Positions 26,278 to 33,247 of a DNA stretch of 38,675 bases are shown piece by piece (position 1 is the first letter of the stretch; every line of letters begins with the position of its first letter). The notes beneath the pieces are model-generated. The model was not told the DNA's origin and searched no databases. It was given only the letters and a program-made list of their open reading frames with translations. Made by a program: the position numbers and the translations under genes. Origin of the DNA: Hassallia byssoidea VB512170 (GTDB taxonomy: Bacteria > Cyanobacteriota > Cyanobacteriia > Cyanobacteriales > Nostocaceae); NCBI RefSeq assembly GCF_000817785.2, contig NZ_JTCM02000043.1:1-38675 (forward strand). The letters are read 5' to 3'.

Positions 26278-27237
26278 ATGCCAAAAGTATCCGTTGTTGT
26301 TCCCGCATATAATGCAATGAAATATCTCCCGGAAACCGTGGAGAGCGTCTTGCAGCAAACTTTGACTGATTTTGAAGTATTGATTGTTAATGATGGTAGT
26401 TCTGATGAAATTGTCGAATGGGGTTCTCAAATAACTGACCCCAGAATCAAAGTTATTTCCCAAGCAAATCAAGGAACGGCAGCAGCACGAAATAAAGGAA
26501 TTACCGAATCTCAAGGCGAATATATTGCCTTTTTAGATGCTGATGATATTTGGGAACCGACTAAATTAGAAAAACAAGCAAATTGTTTAGATAATAATCC
26601 TTTAGTTGGTCTAGTTGATGCTTGGACAGCTTACATGGATGAAAGTGGTAAGCTTACAGGCATAGTTATGAGACATACTGAAGAAGGTGATGTCTACAAA
26701 AAGGTTTTTGAATCGTGTGATAGCTCGGTTTGTTGTGGAAGTTCACCGATGATTCGCCGTTCTTGTTTTGAAACTCTCGGCTTATTTGATGAAAGTAGCT
26801 ACATCGAAGATGTAGATATGTGGATTAGAATCGCCTCTCGTTATCACTATGCAGTGGTAAAAGAACCTTTAGTGAAATATCGACAGCATCCTAATAATAA
26901 ATCAAAAGATTGCCAGTCGATGTTAGAAGGTTTCCGGCGATTGATTGAGAAAACATATCGAGCTTTGCCAACAGAAGTATTGTATCTTAGACCGCAAAGC
27001 TATGGAAGATTGTATATTTATCTTGCTTGGAGGTCTATAGATAACAAAGATTTTCAACAAGCGGCACATTATCGCAACTTAGCGATCGCCAACTATCCGC
27101 AACTGCTTTTAAAACCTTGGGTTATCCGCTTGAGTGTAGCGATCGCCGTACTACAGTTGCTGGGATTTGAGGGTTATGAAAAAGTGCGATCGTTTAATCG
27201 TGCTTTACGTCGTCGTTTGTCATTTCGCGCAATTTAA
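26278..27237 (+). CDS. GT2-family glycosyltransferase (paralogue B)
   Basis: 319 residues, exactly the length of its left neighbour. Same motif positions: KVSVVVPAYNAMKYLPETVESVL, NDG at 38-40, ANQGTAAARNKG, D87-A-D89-D90 in FLDADDIWEPTKL, IEDVDMWIRIA. The C-terminal helical hairpin is also kept (LAWRSIDNKDFQQAAHYRNLAIANYPQL). Divergence is concentrated in the acceptor region at about 105-150, suggesting a shifted acceptor after duplication. Followed by a repeat-filled gap. Confidence 0.92.
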   Translation: MPKVSVVVPAYNAMKYLPETVESVLQQTLTDFEVLIVNDGSSDEIVEWGSQITDPRIKVISQANQGTAAARNKGITESQGEYIAFLDADDIWEPTKLEKQANCLDNNPLVGLVDAWTAYMDESGKLTGIVMRHTEEGDVYKKVFESCDSSVCCGSSPMIRRSCFETLGLFDESSYIEDVDMWIRIASRYHYAVVKEPLVKYRQHPNNKSKDCQSMLEGFRRLIEKTYRALPTEVLYLRPQSYGRLYIYLAWRSIDNKDFQQAAHYRNLAIANYPQLLLKPWVIRLSVAIAVLQLLGFEGYEKVRSFNRALRRRLSFRAI

Positions 27238-27240
27238 GGG

Positions 27241-27437
27241 AATGGGGAATGGGGAGTGGGGAGACAGGGAGACAAGGGGACAAGGAGACAAGGGGAGCCA
27301 GCGCTGTGCGGAGGCGTCCTCCGTTGAGGCGTCTGGCGTGGACAAGGGGGAGTAGGGGACAAGGGGGAGAAATATTTCTTTTTTCTTACCCTTTTCCCTT
27401 TACCCTTTACCCTTTTCCCCTCCTCAAATTGCCCAAT
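27241..27437. repeat. Mixed G-rich/C-rich repeat element, copy 2
   Basis: Begins with GGGGAAT/GGGGAGT heptamers and GACAAGGGGA decamers (27241-27297), holds a GC-rich imperfect hairpin around 27298-27340, then CCCTTTACC units ending CCTCCTCAAATTGCCCAA. The right end matches that of the element at 8363-8507. No gene inside. Confidence 0.75.
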
Positions 27438-27461
27438 ACCTAATCGCTTTTTGGAGTAACT

Positions 27462-28847
27462 GTGGGACTGCGTAATCAAGTCATAAAGGGTGGAGCCTTA
27501 CTGGTTGTAAGACAAGCTCTGGGAATATTACTCAGCCTAATAGGAGTAATATTTATCACAAGAGTTATTGGACCTGCCCAGTACGGATTGTATGGAGTGG
27601 GTTATGGAATTGTCGGCTTTTTGGGCGGTTTGGGTATATGGGGTTTGGATGTTTATTTATTACGCAAAACCAGCAACCCAGAGCAAGAAGATTATGACCA
27701 AGCTTTTACTCTGTTGCTATGTTTTGGTGGAACCTTTGCCCTTAGTTTGGTATTAGGGCAACATATTATCGCCCAAATGCTTAACCTTCCAGAAGCAGCA
27801 CCGTTTTTGGCGGCTTTGGGTTTGACTTTACCTTTATCATTGTTAAATATACCTTTAACAATTAAACTCGACCGCGACTTAAATTTTAAGCGCGTGGCAT
27901 ATATTGAGTTAATCAGTCAAATTAGCTACTACGTGATAGCGCTGCCACTAGCGCATCAACAAGCTGGTGCTTGGGCGCCTACTGCTGGTTTGTGGCTTCA
28001 GCAAATCACTATGGTTGCGCTGACTTATTCAAGTACTAAACTTCGTCCGCGCTTGTGCTGGAAGCCAAGTTTAATTCGGGAGATGCTGAAGTATGGCTTA
28101 AGCTATTCTAGTTCGACTTGGTTATGGCAATTGCGATCGCTTGTCAATCCAATCATTGTTGGACGTTTCGCCGGCGCTGAAGCTGTGGGTTTTGTTTCTC
28201 TTGCCATTCGCTTAGTCGAAATGCTTTCCTTTGCGAAGTCAGTAACTTGGCGTTTGGCTATGGCAGCGCTTGCTAAACTCGAAAATGACAAAACTCGTTT
28301 GCGTCACAGTATTGAAGAAGGAATGCGCTTGCAAGCGCTAGCAGTTGGTGTACCAATGGCAGGTTTTGCGCTGTTTGGTCCGATAGTATTATTACTGATT
28401 TTTGGGAAAAATTGGACTCCAGTGCTGCACGTCTTTCCATTTATTGCCGTTAGCTATCTTTCCAATTCCATCTTCAATTTACATTGCTCAGTACTTTATC
28501 TACTGGGTAGAAATTTATTAGTTGGTTGGTTTCATGCAGCTCATGTCGCACTTTTTGCCGGCGCTGCATTTTTGCTAGTACCGCAGCTGGGAATAGTTGG
28601 TTATGGCTGGGCTGAAATATGTGCATTAGCTAGTTACCTACTGCTCCATATATATATAGTCAAAGAATTGGGCAATTTAAATTACACTAAAGCTCTTATT
28701 TGGTACGGCATCACCGTTGCTGTTTTGGTTTTAAGTACATTACCTGGTTCAGCTCGTTACCTGTCTTGTTTGTTACTACTGCTTCCACTAACATCAACTA
28801 AAGAAAGAAATACCCTTGTTGGCTATTTACAAATCTTGAGGTCTTGA
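27462..28847 (+). CDS. Wzx-like polysaccharide flippase (MOP superfamily)
   Basis: 461 residues, about twelve membrane segments. N-terminal signature VIKGGALLVVRQALGILLSLIGVIFITRVIGPAQYGLYGV is typical of the PST/Wzx transporters, which flip undecaprenyl-linked oligosaccharide repeat units across the inner membrane. Later segments include YGLSYSSSTWLWQLRSLVNPIIVGRFAG and FGKNWTPVLHVFPFIAVSYL. GTG 27462 is the start, preceded by GGAG. With the Wzc-like and Wzy-like genes it completes the core of a Wzx/Wzy pathway. Confidence 0.9.
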   Translation: MGLRNQVIKGGALLVVRQALGILLSLIGVIFITRVIGPAQYGLYGVGYGIVGFLGGLGIWGLDVYLLRKTSNPEQEDYDQAFTLLLCFGGTFALSLVLGQHIIAQMLNLPEAAPFLAALGLTLPLSLLNIPLTIKLDRDLNFKRVAYIELISQISYYVIALPLAHQQAGAWAPTAGLWLQQITMVALTYSSTKLRPRLCWKPSLIREMLKYGLSYSSSTWLWQLRSLVNPIIVGRFAGAEAVGFVSLAIRLVEMLSFAKSVTWRLAMAALAKLENDKTRLRHSIEEGMRLQALAVGVPMAGFALFGPIVLLLIFGKNWTPVLHVFPFIAVSYLSNSIFNLHCSVLYLLGRNLLVGWFHAAHVALFAGAAFLLVPQLGIVGYGWAEICALASYLLLHIYIVKELGNLNYTKALIWYGITVAVLVLSTLPGSARYLSCLLLLLPLTSTKERNTLVGYLQILRS

Positions 28848-28854
28848 CAAGAAA

Positions 28855-28878
28855 GACGCTTAGATTAGCCTAAGCGTC
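28855..28878 (+). terminator. Hairpin after the flippase gene
   Basis: GACGCTTAG and CTAAGCGTC form a perfect 9-bp stem with a 6-base loop just after the stop. No T-run follows, so termination would be partial, or the hairpin may protect mRNA ends. Confidence 0.5.
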
Positions 28879-28915
28879 CTAGCTACAATGTAATTAAAGT
28901 TAGCGGTACAAGACT

Positions 28916-29803
28916 ATGAACATTAAACTTCCTTTGAGTTATCAGGAAATTGTTGATGAACTAGTTAATTTTACCGATTTACCCAGACCGGAAGTAGAAC
29001 ATAGAGTGTGGATGCAGGCTTTAGGTGAAGGGACTGTGGTTCAAGAAGCAAAGCATTTTGGAGTAACTCCGCATCAATATGACGACAAGATGGAACAACT
29101 CTACAAAGAAGGATATGGATTAATAATTGAGACTATGGTTTTTTGGGCATCACAAGAAAGACAGCTTTGGATTCAACAAGCGATTGAAAGGATTCGCTTA
29201 TATGCCCAAAAAAATAATCGCCCACTTGATGATTTAGCAATTCTCATGTTAGGTGACGGCACCGGCAATGATTCTTTAGAACTTGTGAGAAACAACTTTA
29301 AAATTAACTATTTCGACATTCCTGGAAGTAAAACATATGAATTTGCTACAAAGCGGTTTGCCCATTACGATTTGATAGGCGATCGCGTAAATCTTATCTC
29401 TGATTATAACTCTTGTCTGACATCTCAGTATGATGTTGTACTTTCTTTTGAAGTTTTAGAACATTTGACTGACCCCGTTGCCGCCATTAGAGATATTAAC
29501 TTAATGCTGAAAACTTCCGGCATCGCAATAATTACAGAAGCATTTTCTGCTGTTTATGAGAATTTTCCTACTCATTTAAAATCAAACTTAAAATTTGTTA
29601 ATCAGACACCTTTTTTATTTTTGCAAAATAAAATGCTAATGACTTGGTATAGTCAAAAATCGTTTTTTCAATTTAAACCAATGGAGTTTGTTAAAAAAGA
29701 AAAAATCTCACTTCCGGATTTTATCTCTCTTTTGAAAGATGCGAAAATTCGGCGACCATACATAAATGCCAAAATGAGAAAATTATTCACTTTTGGTTCT
29801 TGA
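28916..29803 (+). CDS. Class I SAM-dependent methyltransferase
   Basis: 295 residues. SAM motif I is LAILMLGDGTGNDSLEL (about 107-122), a variant with GDGTGN in place of the usual GxGxG. Then INYFDIPGSKTYEFA (acidic strand 2), YDVVLSFEVLEHLTDP (motif with the EVLEHL signature of Methyltransf_11/23-type enzymes) and LKTSGIAIITEAF. The first 100 residues are helical and lack a known domain. Position at the end of the cluster suggests methylation of a sugar or chain end; chain-terminating methylation is known in other O-antigen systems, but this is inference. Confidence 0.85.
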   Translation: MNIKLPLSYQEIVDELVNFTDLPRPEVEHRVWMQALGEGTVVQEAKHFGVTPHQYDDKMEQLYKEGYGLIIETMVFWASQERQLWIQQAIERIRLYAQKNNRPLDDLAILMLGDGTGNDSLELVRNNFKINYFDIPGSKTYEFATKRFAHYDLIGDRVNLISDYNSCLTSQYDVVLSFEVLEHLTDPVAAIRDINLMLKTSGIAIITEAFSAVYENFPTHLKSNLKFVNQTPFLFLQNKMLMTWYSQKSFFQFKPMEFVKKEKISLPDFISLLKDAKIRRPYINAKMRKLFTFGS

Positions 29804-29825
29804 TATCTGGCAAATCATACATATT

Positions 29826-29854
29826 GTAGAGACGTTCCATCGGAACGTCTCTAC
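29826..29854. repeat. GTAGAGACGT palindrome, copy 3
   Basis: GTAGAGACGTTCC (29826-29838) and GGAACGTCTCTAC (29842-29854) are perfect 13-bp arms with a 3-base loop. It lies between the convergent methyltransferase and lipoprotein genes. Confidence 0.85.
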
Positions 29855-29877
29855 GACGGTTGCCCCTCGCTTATTCT

Positions 29878-30966
29878 TCAGTTTCCAATCGGTGGAGCAA
29901 GAGCAGCACGCGGAATTCCACCACCACCAAGACTGTTTGCTGTATTGTTATCGACAATTTGCAATGCTTGAAATAGCTTCATAAAGTCGTCGTGAAACTG
30001 TCCGCTTGTACCCTCGAAATCATAGCCGAAGGTTTTGCGAAACTCATCCAAAACTCCTCTTTCCACTGCGAGGTAATGAGCGTCCCAACCGGCATCATCA
30101 ACAACATAAGCACCGTAATCTTGCAAGGCATGAAATATTTTTTTCGCAGCAGGTGTTTGCAAGTTAAGACTTTCTTCGGTTTGGCTGGGAAGAATTGCTA
30201 AAAGCGCTCCTTGCACAAGCGCGGGGTTTTTACCATGATACTGTTTGGCAGCATTGGCATCTGCACGATCTGCGGGCCAGCGATGCCCAGGATTTTCCTT
30301 TGAGTAATAAAGATATTTTTCTCCCCAAAGAAGAACTTTTAATGCATGACGAATAGGCTGATTGCTGGTGAGTTCACCTTTGCGAACAGAACCACCAATA
30401 GCAGAAAGACCAGAACCAAAATGCGCTCCCCCTATTCCCTCTCCGTAAATATCAATGTTGGGATAACGCCAACCATAAATTGAACCTCCATGTTGACAAC
30501 GAGCCAGGGGTTCAAGCTGCACTAAGGTTTTACCATCTGGCATGAGAAAGGCACTCCCATTGTTCGGTGTGCTGTAGGGCTTAGTCGTGGCATCTGGAAC
30601 AATTAAATCGTCTGGAATGGGCAGCCACAATTCCACAGGTTTAGTGCCTGTACAGCGTCCTTCACCCCAAGCACCAGGAACATAAACTGGACGGTAGGGA
30701 TCGTCTGCTTTGAGTTTGTAGAAATACTCTTGGTCTACCCCACCATAAGCTGCCTTGTCGATTCCAGCAGGTATGTATTGGGCATTTGAGCCTATGGGCA
30801 TATTCCAAATCGATGTGGATGAAAAGGGTTGGAGAAACTTGTCTCGTGTAGGAGTTTGGCTGGGAGTTGGCATACAGCCGAGAACAAGAGTGACAATTAC
30901 ACTAGCTATGAATATCAGTAAAGTAGATAGCTGCAACCGCCTGGTCAAAAAGGGAAAAAAGCTCAT
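29878..30966 (-). CDS. Predicted lipoprotein of unknown function
   Basis: 362 residues. A signal peptide (TLLIFIASVIVTLVLG) ends in LVLGC, a lipobox, with the lipidated Cys at about residue 31 and a Pro/Thr-rich tether (MPTPSQTPTRD). The mature domain begins FLQPFSSTSIWNMPIGSNAQYIP and contains LARCQHGGSIYGWRYP, GEGIGGAHFGSGLSAIGGSVRKGEL and HALKVLLWG. I do not recognise an established enzyme family. The Gly-rich HFGSGLSAIGG block with nearby RxGEL, and the later DDAGWDAHYLAVERG, look like conserved active-site-type motifs, possibly for a carbohydrate substrate. The convergent placement at the end of the polysaccharide cluster is suggestive only. Confidence 0.8.
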   Translation of the reverse strand: MSFFPFLTRRLQLSTLLIFIASVIVTLVLGCMPTPSQTPTRDKFLQPFSSTSIWNMPIGSNAQYIPAGIDKAAYGGVDQEYFYKLKADDPYRPVYVPGAWGEGRCTGTKPVELWLPIPDDLIVPDATTKPYSTPNNGSAFLMPDGKTLVQLEPLARCQHGGSIYGWRYPNIDIYGEGIGGAHFGSGLSAIGGSVRKGELTSNQPIRHALKVLLWGEKYLYYSKENPGHRWPADRADANAAKQYHGKNPALVQGALLAILPSQTEESLNLQTPAAKKIFHALQDYGAYVVDDAGWDAHYLAVERGVLDEFRKTFGYDFEGTSGQFHDDFMKLFQALQIVDNNTANSLGGGGIPRAALAPPIGN

Positions 30967-31303
30967 GAAATAGTCTATCTTGTGTTTCCAGAGTCCAATG
31001 TATTTGGTAGCACACTGAATGTCATGAGCATTTATCTGGATTGCTTATGTACTCATTTCTATGTATTTACACTAGTGCAATAAGCGGCTCTACCTCTTGA
31101 AAGCTTTGCAATTGAGCGGTAAACCGCTCACTACGAGCTAAGGGTACAAAGTTCACAAGACCAATTCTGTATAAAGATGCGTAAGCGCGGAATTATGCAC
31201 GCACGAACGCATTCAGTAGGGGCAATTCATGAATTGCCCCTACACAGATGGGAAGCGCAACCTCACATAGAATTGGTATGAGGTGACATTAGAGACTATT
31301 ATT
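30967..31303. other. Repeat-bearing gap between lipoprotein and protease genes
   Basis: No gene seen. It holds an AGCGGT palindrome (31114-31136), related to the AGCGCT family, and the 118-base inverted-repeat element at 31160-31277. Confidence 0.6.
31160..31277. mobile_element. MITE-like element with central 28-bp palindrome
   Basis: ACCAATTCT (31160-31168) and AGAATTGGT (31269-31277) are perfect terminal inverted repeats around 118 bases. At 31216-31243 lies a perfect 28-bp palindrome whose half-site is GTAGGGGCAATTCA. No coding frame. Clear target duplications are not visible, so mobility is unproven. Confidence 0.5.
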
Positions 31304-33025
31304 TCATCTCAATTTTGTTTTCAAAACTTCAGATACATTTTGCAACAATATCTCGCGCACTGAATCTAAATTGTTTGATGATTCAGTTAAAGATTTTGTT
31401 TTCAACTGATTCGGATCGGACTTTTCAGTAGATAGAGTTTTTGCTAATTGCTGATAAAGCTTTGGATTTGTAGTAATATGAAAAGCTAACTCTTGCCCTA
31501 CCTCTTTCAATCGTTGTGGTAACTGAGTTTCTGTTGTTTGTAACAGTTCCGCCAGACTTGCTTGCAGTTTCGTGTTATCTTTTGCAGGTGCGATAAAATT
31601 AGCTTTTGGTTGACTGTCGGATAGTTGGTTTTCAAACAGATGGGCGAAAGTTTCTAGCCTTCCGTTGTCTATAGCTGGATGTTGTTGTAAGGCGATCGCT
31701 GGTGCAAAATTAGTGCGACTAAGATTATCAGGTAATGGTGCAGCAAGAACTTTCTCTGCATTGACAATTCCTGCACCAAATTTATTCGGCTTCCATGTCG
31801 GGAACTTTTCGCAACTATCGCGCAGAATCTGATTAAAGATAAAAGGAATCTTTTCGGCTCCGTAGCGCTTAATTAATTGCTCTCTTCCATGATACGACAG
31901 CCATAAAGCCGCTACACCCGCAACTAGTGGCGCAGAAAATGAAGTCCCGGAGCCTTGAAGTATATTATATCTAAGTTCATTATCTATCTTCTCGACTTTC
32001 GCATACCAAACTTTCTCAGCAGGTGCGGTAACATCAACTTGAGGTCCTCGCGATGCACCCGACCAAATCTGACGCAGTACATTGCTACCAGTTACAGCAA
32101 TCACCTCATCATAGGCAGCGGGCCAAACTACGTAGGGAACAAAAGTGCCAGATGCTGCTACTATAATTACGCCTCGTTTTTGAGCATAAATTATCGCACT
32201 CCGCAGACGCTGATTAAAAAAACCAGTCCCTAGGCTGATTGACAAAACATGGATATTATTATCTGCCGCATATTCGATCGCCTCAGCCAGATTTTGCACG
32301 CTCAGTAATACCACTGAATACGAAACTCGCAGAGGTACTACTTTGGCTCCGGGTGCAACTCCCGTAACAGCTTTCCCACTGAGATAATCGCCTTGCCTTC
32401 CTCTGGGACTGATGGCTATACTTGCTGTTGATGTACCGTGACCGGGATTATTTATAACTTCACCAAAAGACCTTTCTAGTTCATCTTTTGGGTCTTTATC
32501 TTTCTTAAGAAAATCGTAGCCTTTCGCCAAAAGCAAATTACGAATAATTTCTGGATGTTCTGAATAACCTGTATCCGGCAACCCAATAATAATATCATGT
32601 CCTGGTGGTCGCTTCGGGTCAGGGAAAAAGCGCGACCATGCTTCAAAAACTCGCACTTGCTTAAGACCCCATTCAACATCATTACTTTGTTCTTCTATTT
32701 GACCCTGAGTGTCACCTATAGGTTCTGATTGCGAATTATCAGCTAAAGGAACCGCAAACAATGGTTGTGCATCCACCACTCCCGGTTGCGATCGCAGATT
32801 ATAAGATTTATCCCAAGCATCCTTCACACTATAAACTTTTTTGTTGAGGGTGACTTGAAACTCAGTGCGATTGTCACCAACAGATTTCACCTGCCAATCT
32901 AAACCGAAGACTTTAGTAACAATTTCCTGGACTCTTTGCTTTTGTCCCGGCATTACCATCTCAATAAAAAAGCCTTCAAACTTAGGACTTAAATTATTTG
33001 TGTTGTTTAGGCGATCGCTATGCAT
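31304..33025 (-). CDS. S8 (subtilisin-like) serine peptidase with variant oxyanion site
   Basis: 573 residues. Catalytic triad D151 (GLPDTGYSEHP), H196 (NNPGHGTSTASI) and S362 (GSGTSFSAPLVAG). The usual oxyanion-hole Asn in the AAGN motif is replaced: here VAASGTFVPYVVWPAAY has Gly-Thr at about 293-294. Residues 1-115 form a pro-domain-like region (FEGFFIEMVMPGQKQRVQEIV), and a helical C-terminal part (about 430-573) follows the catalytic domain. There is no signal peptide or lipobox, so it acts in the cytoplasm or leaves by another route. ATG 33025 sits next to a HIP1 site. No peptide precursor gene is adjacent, so a cyanobactin-type role is not supported. Confidence 0.9.
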   Translation of the reverse strand: MHSDRLNNTNNLSPKFEGFFIEMVMPGQKQRVQEIVTKVFGLDWQVKSVGDNRTEFQVTLNKKVYSVKDAWDKSYNLRSQPGVVDAQPLFAVPLADNSQSEPIGDTQGQIEEQSNDVEWGLKQVRVFEAWSRFFPDPKRPPGHDIIIGLPDTGYSEHPEIIRNLLLAKGYDFLKKDKDPKDELERSFGEVINNPGHGTSTASIAISPRGRQGDYLSGKAVTGVAPGAKVVPLRVSYSVVLLSVQNLAEAIEYAADNNIHVLSISLGTGFFNQRLRSAIIYAQKRGVIIVAASGTFVPYVVWPAAYDEVIAVTGSNVLRQIWSGASRGPQVDVTAPAEKVWYAKVEKIDNELRYNILQGSGTSFSAPLVAGVAALWLSYHGREQLIKRYGAEKIPFIFNQILRDSCEKFPTWKPNKFGAGIVNAEKVLAAPLPDNLSRTNFAPAIALQQHPAIDNGRLETFAHLFENQLSDSQPKANFIAPAKDNTKLQASLAELLQTTETQLPQRLKEVGQELAFHITTNPKLYQQLAKTLSTEKSDPNQLKTKSLTESSNNLDSVREILLQNVSEVLKTKLR

Positions 33026-33036
33026 AAAATTGAATT

Positions 33037-33081
33037 GGGGACTAGGGATTAGGGACTAGGGACTAGGGACTAGGGATTAGG
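33037..33081. repeat. GGGACTA heptamer array
   Basis: About six units of GGGACTA/GGGATTA directly upstream of the S8 peptidase gene. It is a sequence variant of the GGGGAGT heptamer family used elsewhere in the window. Confidence 0.85.
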
Positions 33082-33206
33082 ATAAGTGCGAGTCATGAGT
33101 GCTATATATTCCCAATCCCCAGTCACCAGTAAAGAATCCAACTTTATATTTACGCAAAAAAAGGCAAAGGACAGAACAAAGAAATATAAAAATCTCTTTC
33201 CCAGTC

Positions 33207-33247
33207 CCTACTCCCCACTCCCCACTCCCCACTCCCCACTCCCTACC
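33207..33247. repeat. CCCCACT heptamer array at the murD 3' end
   Basis: About five units of CCCCACT on the + strand. The murD reading frame on the minus strand runs into it and stops at 33208-33210. Confidence 0.9.

Noticed and set aside
31304-33025. Cyanobactin maturation protease (PatA/PatG-like)
   Set aside because: No precursor peptide, YcaO or PatG-like partner genes are adjacent, and the domain order differs.
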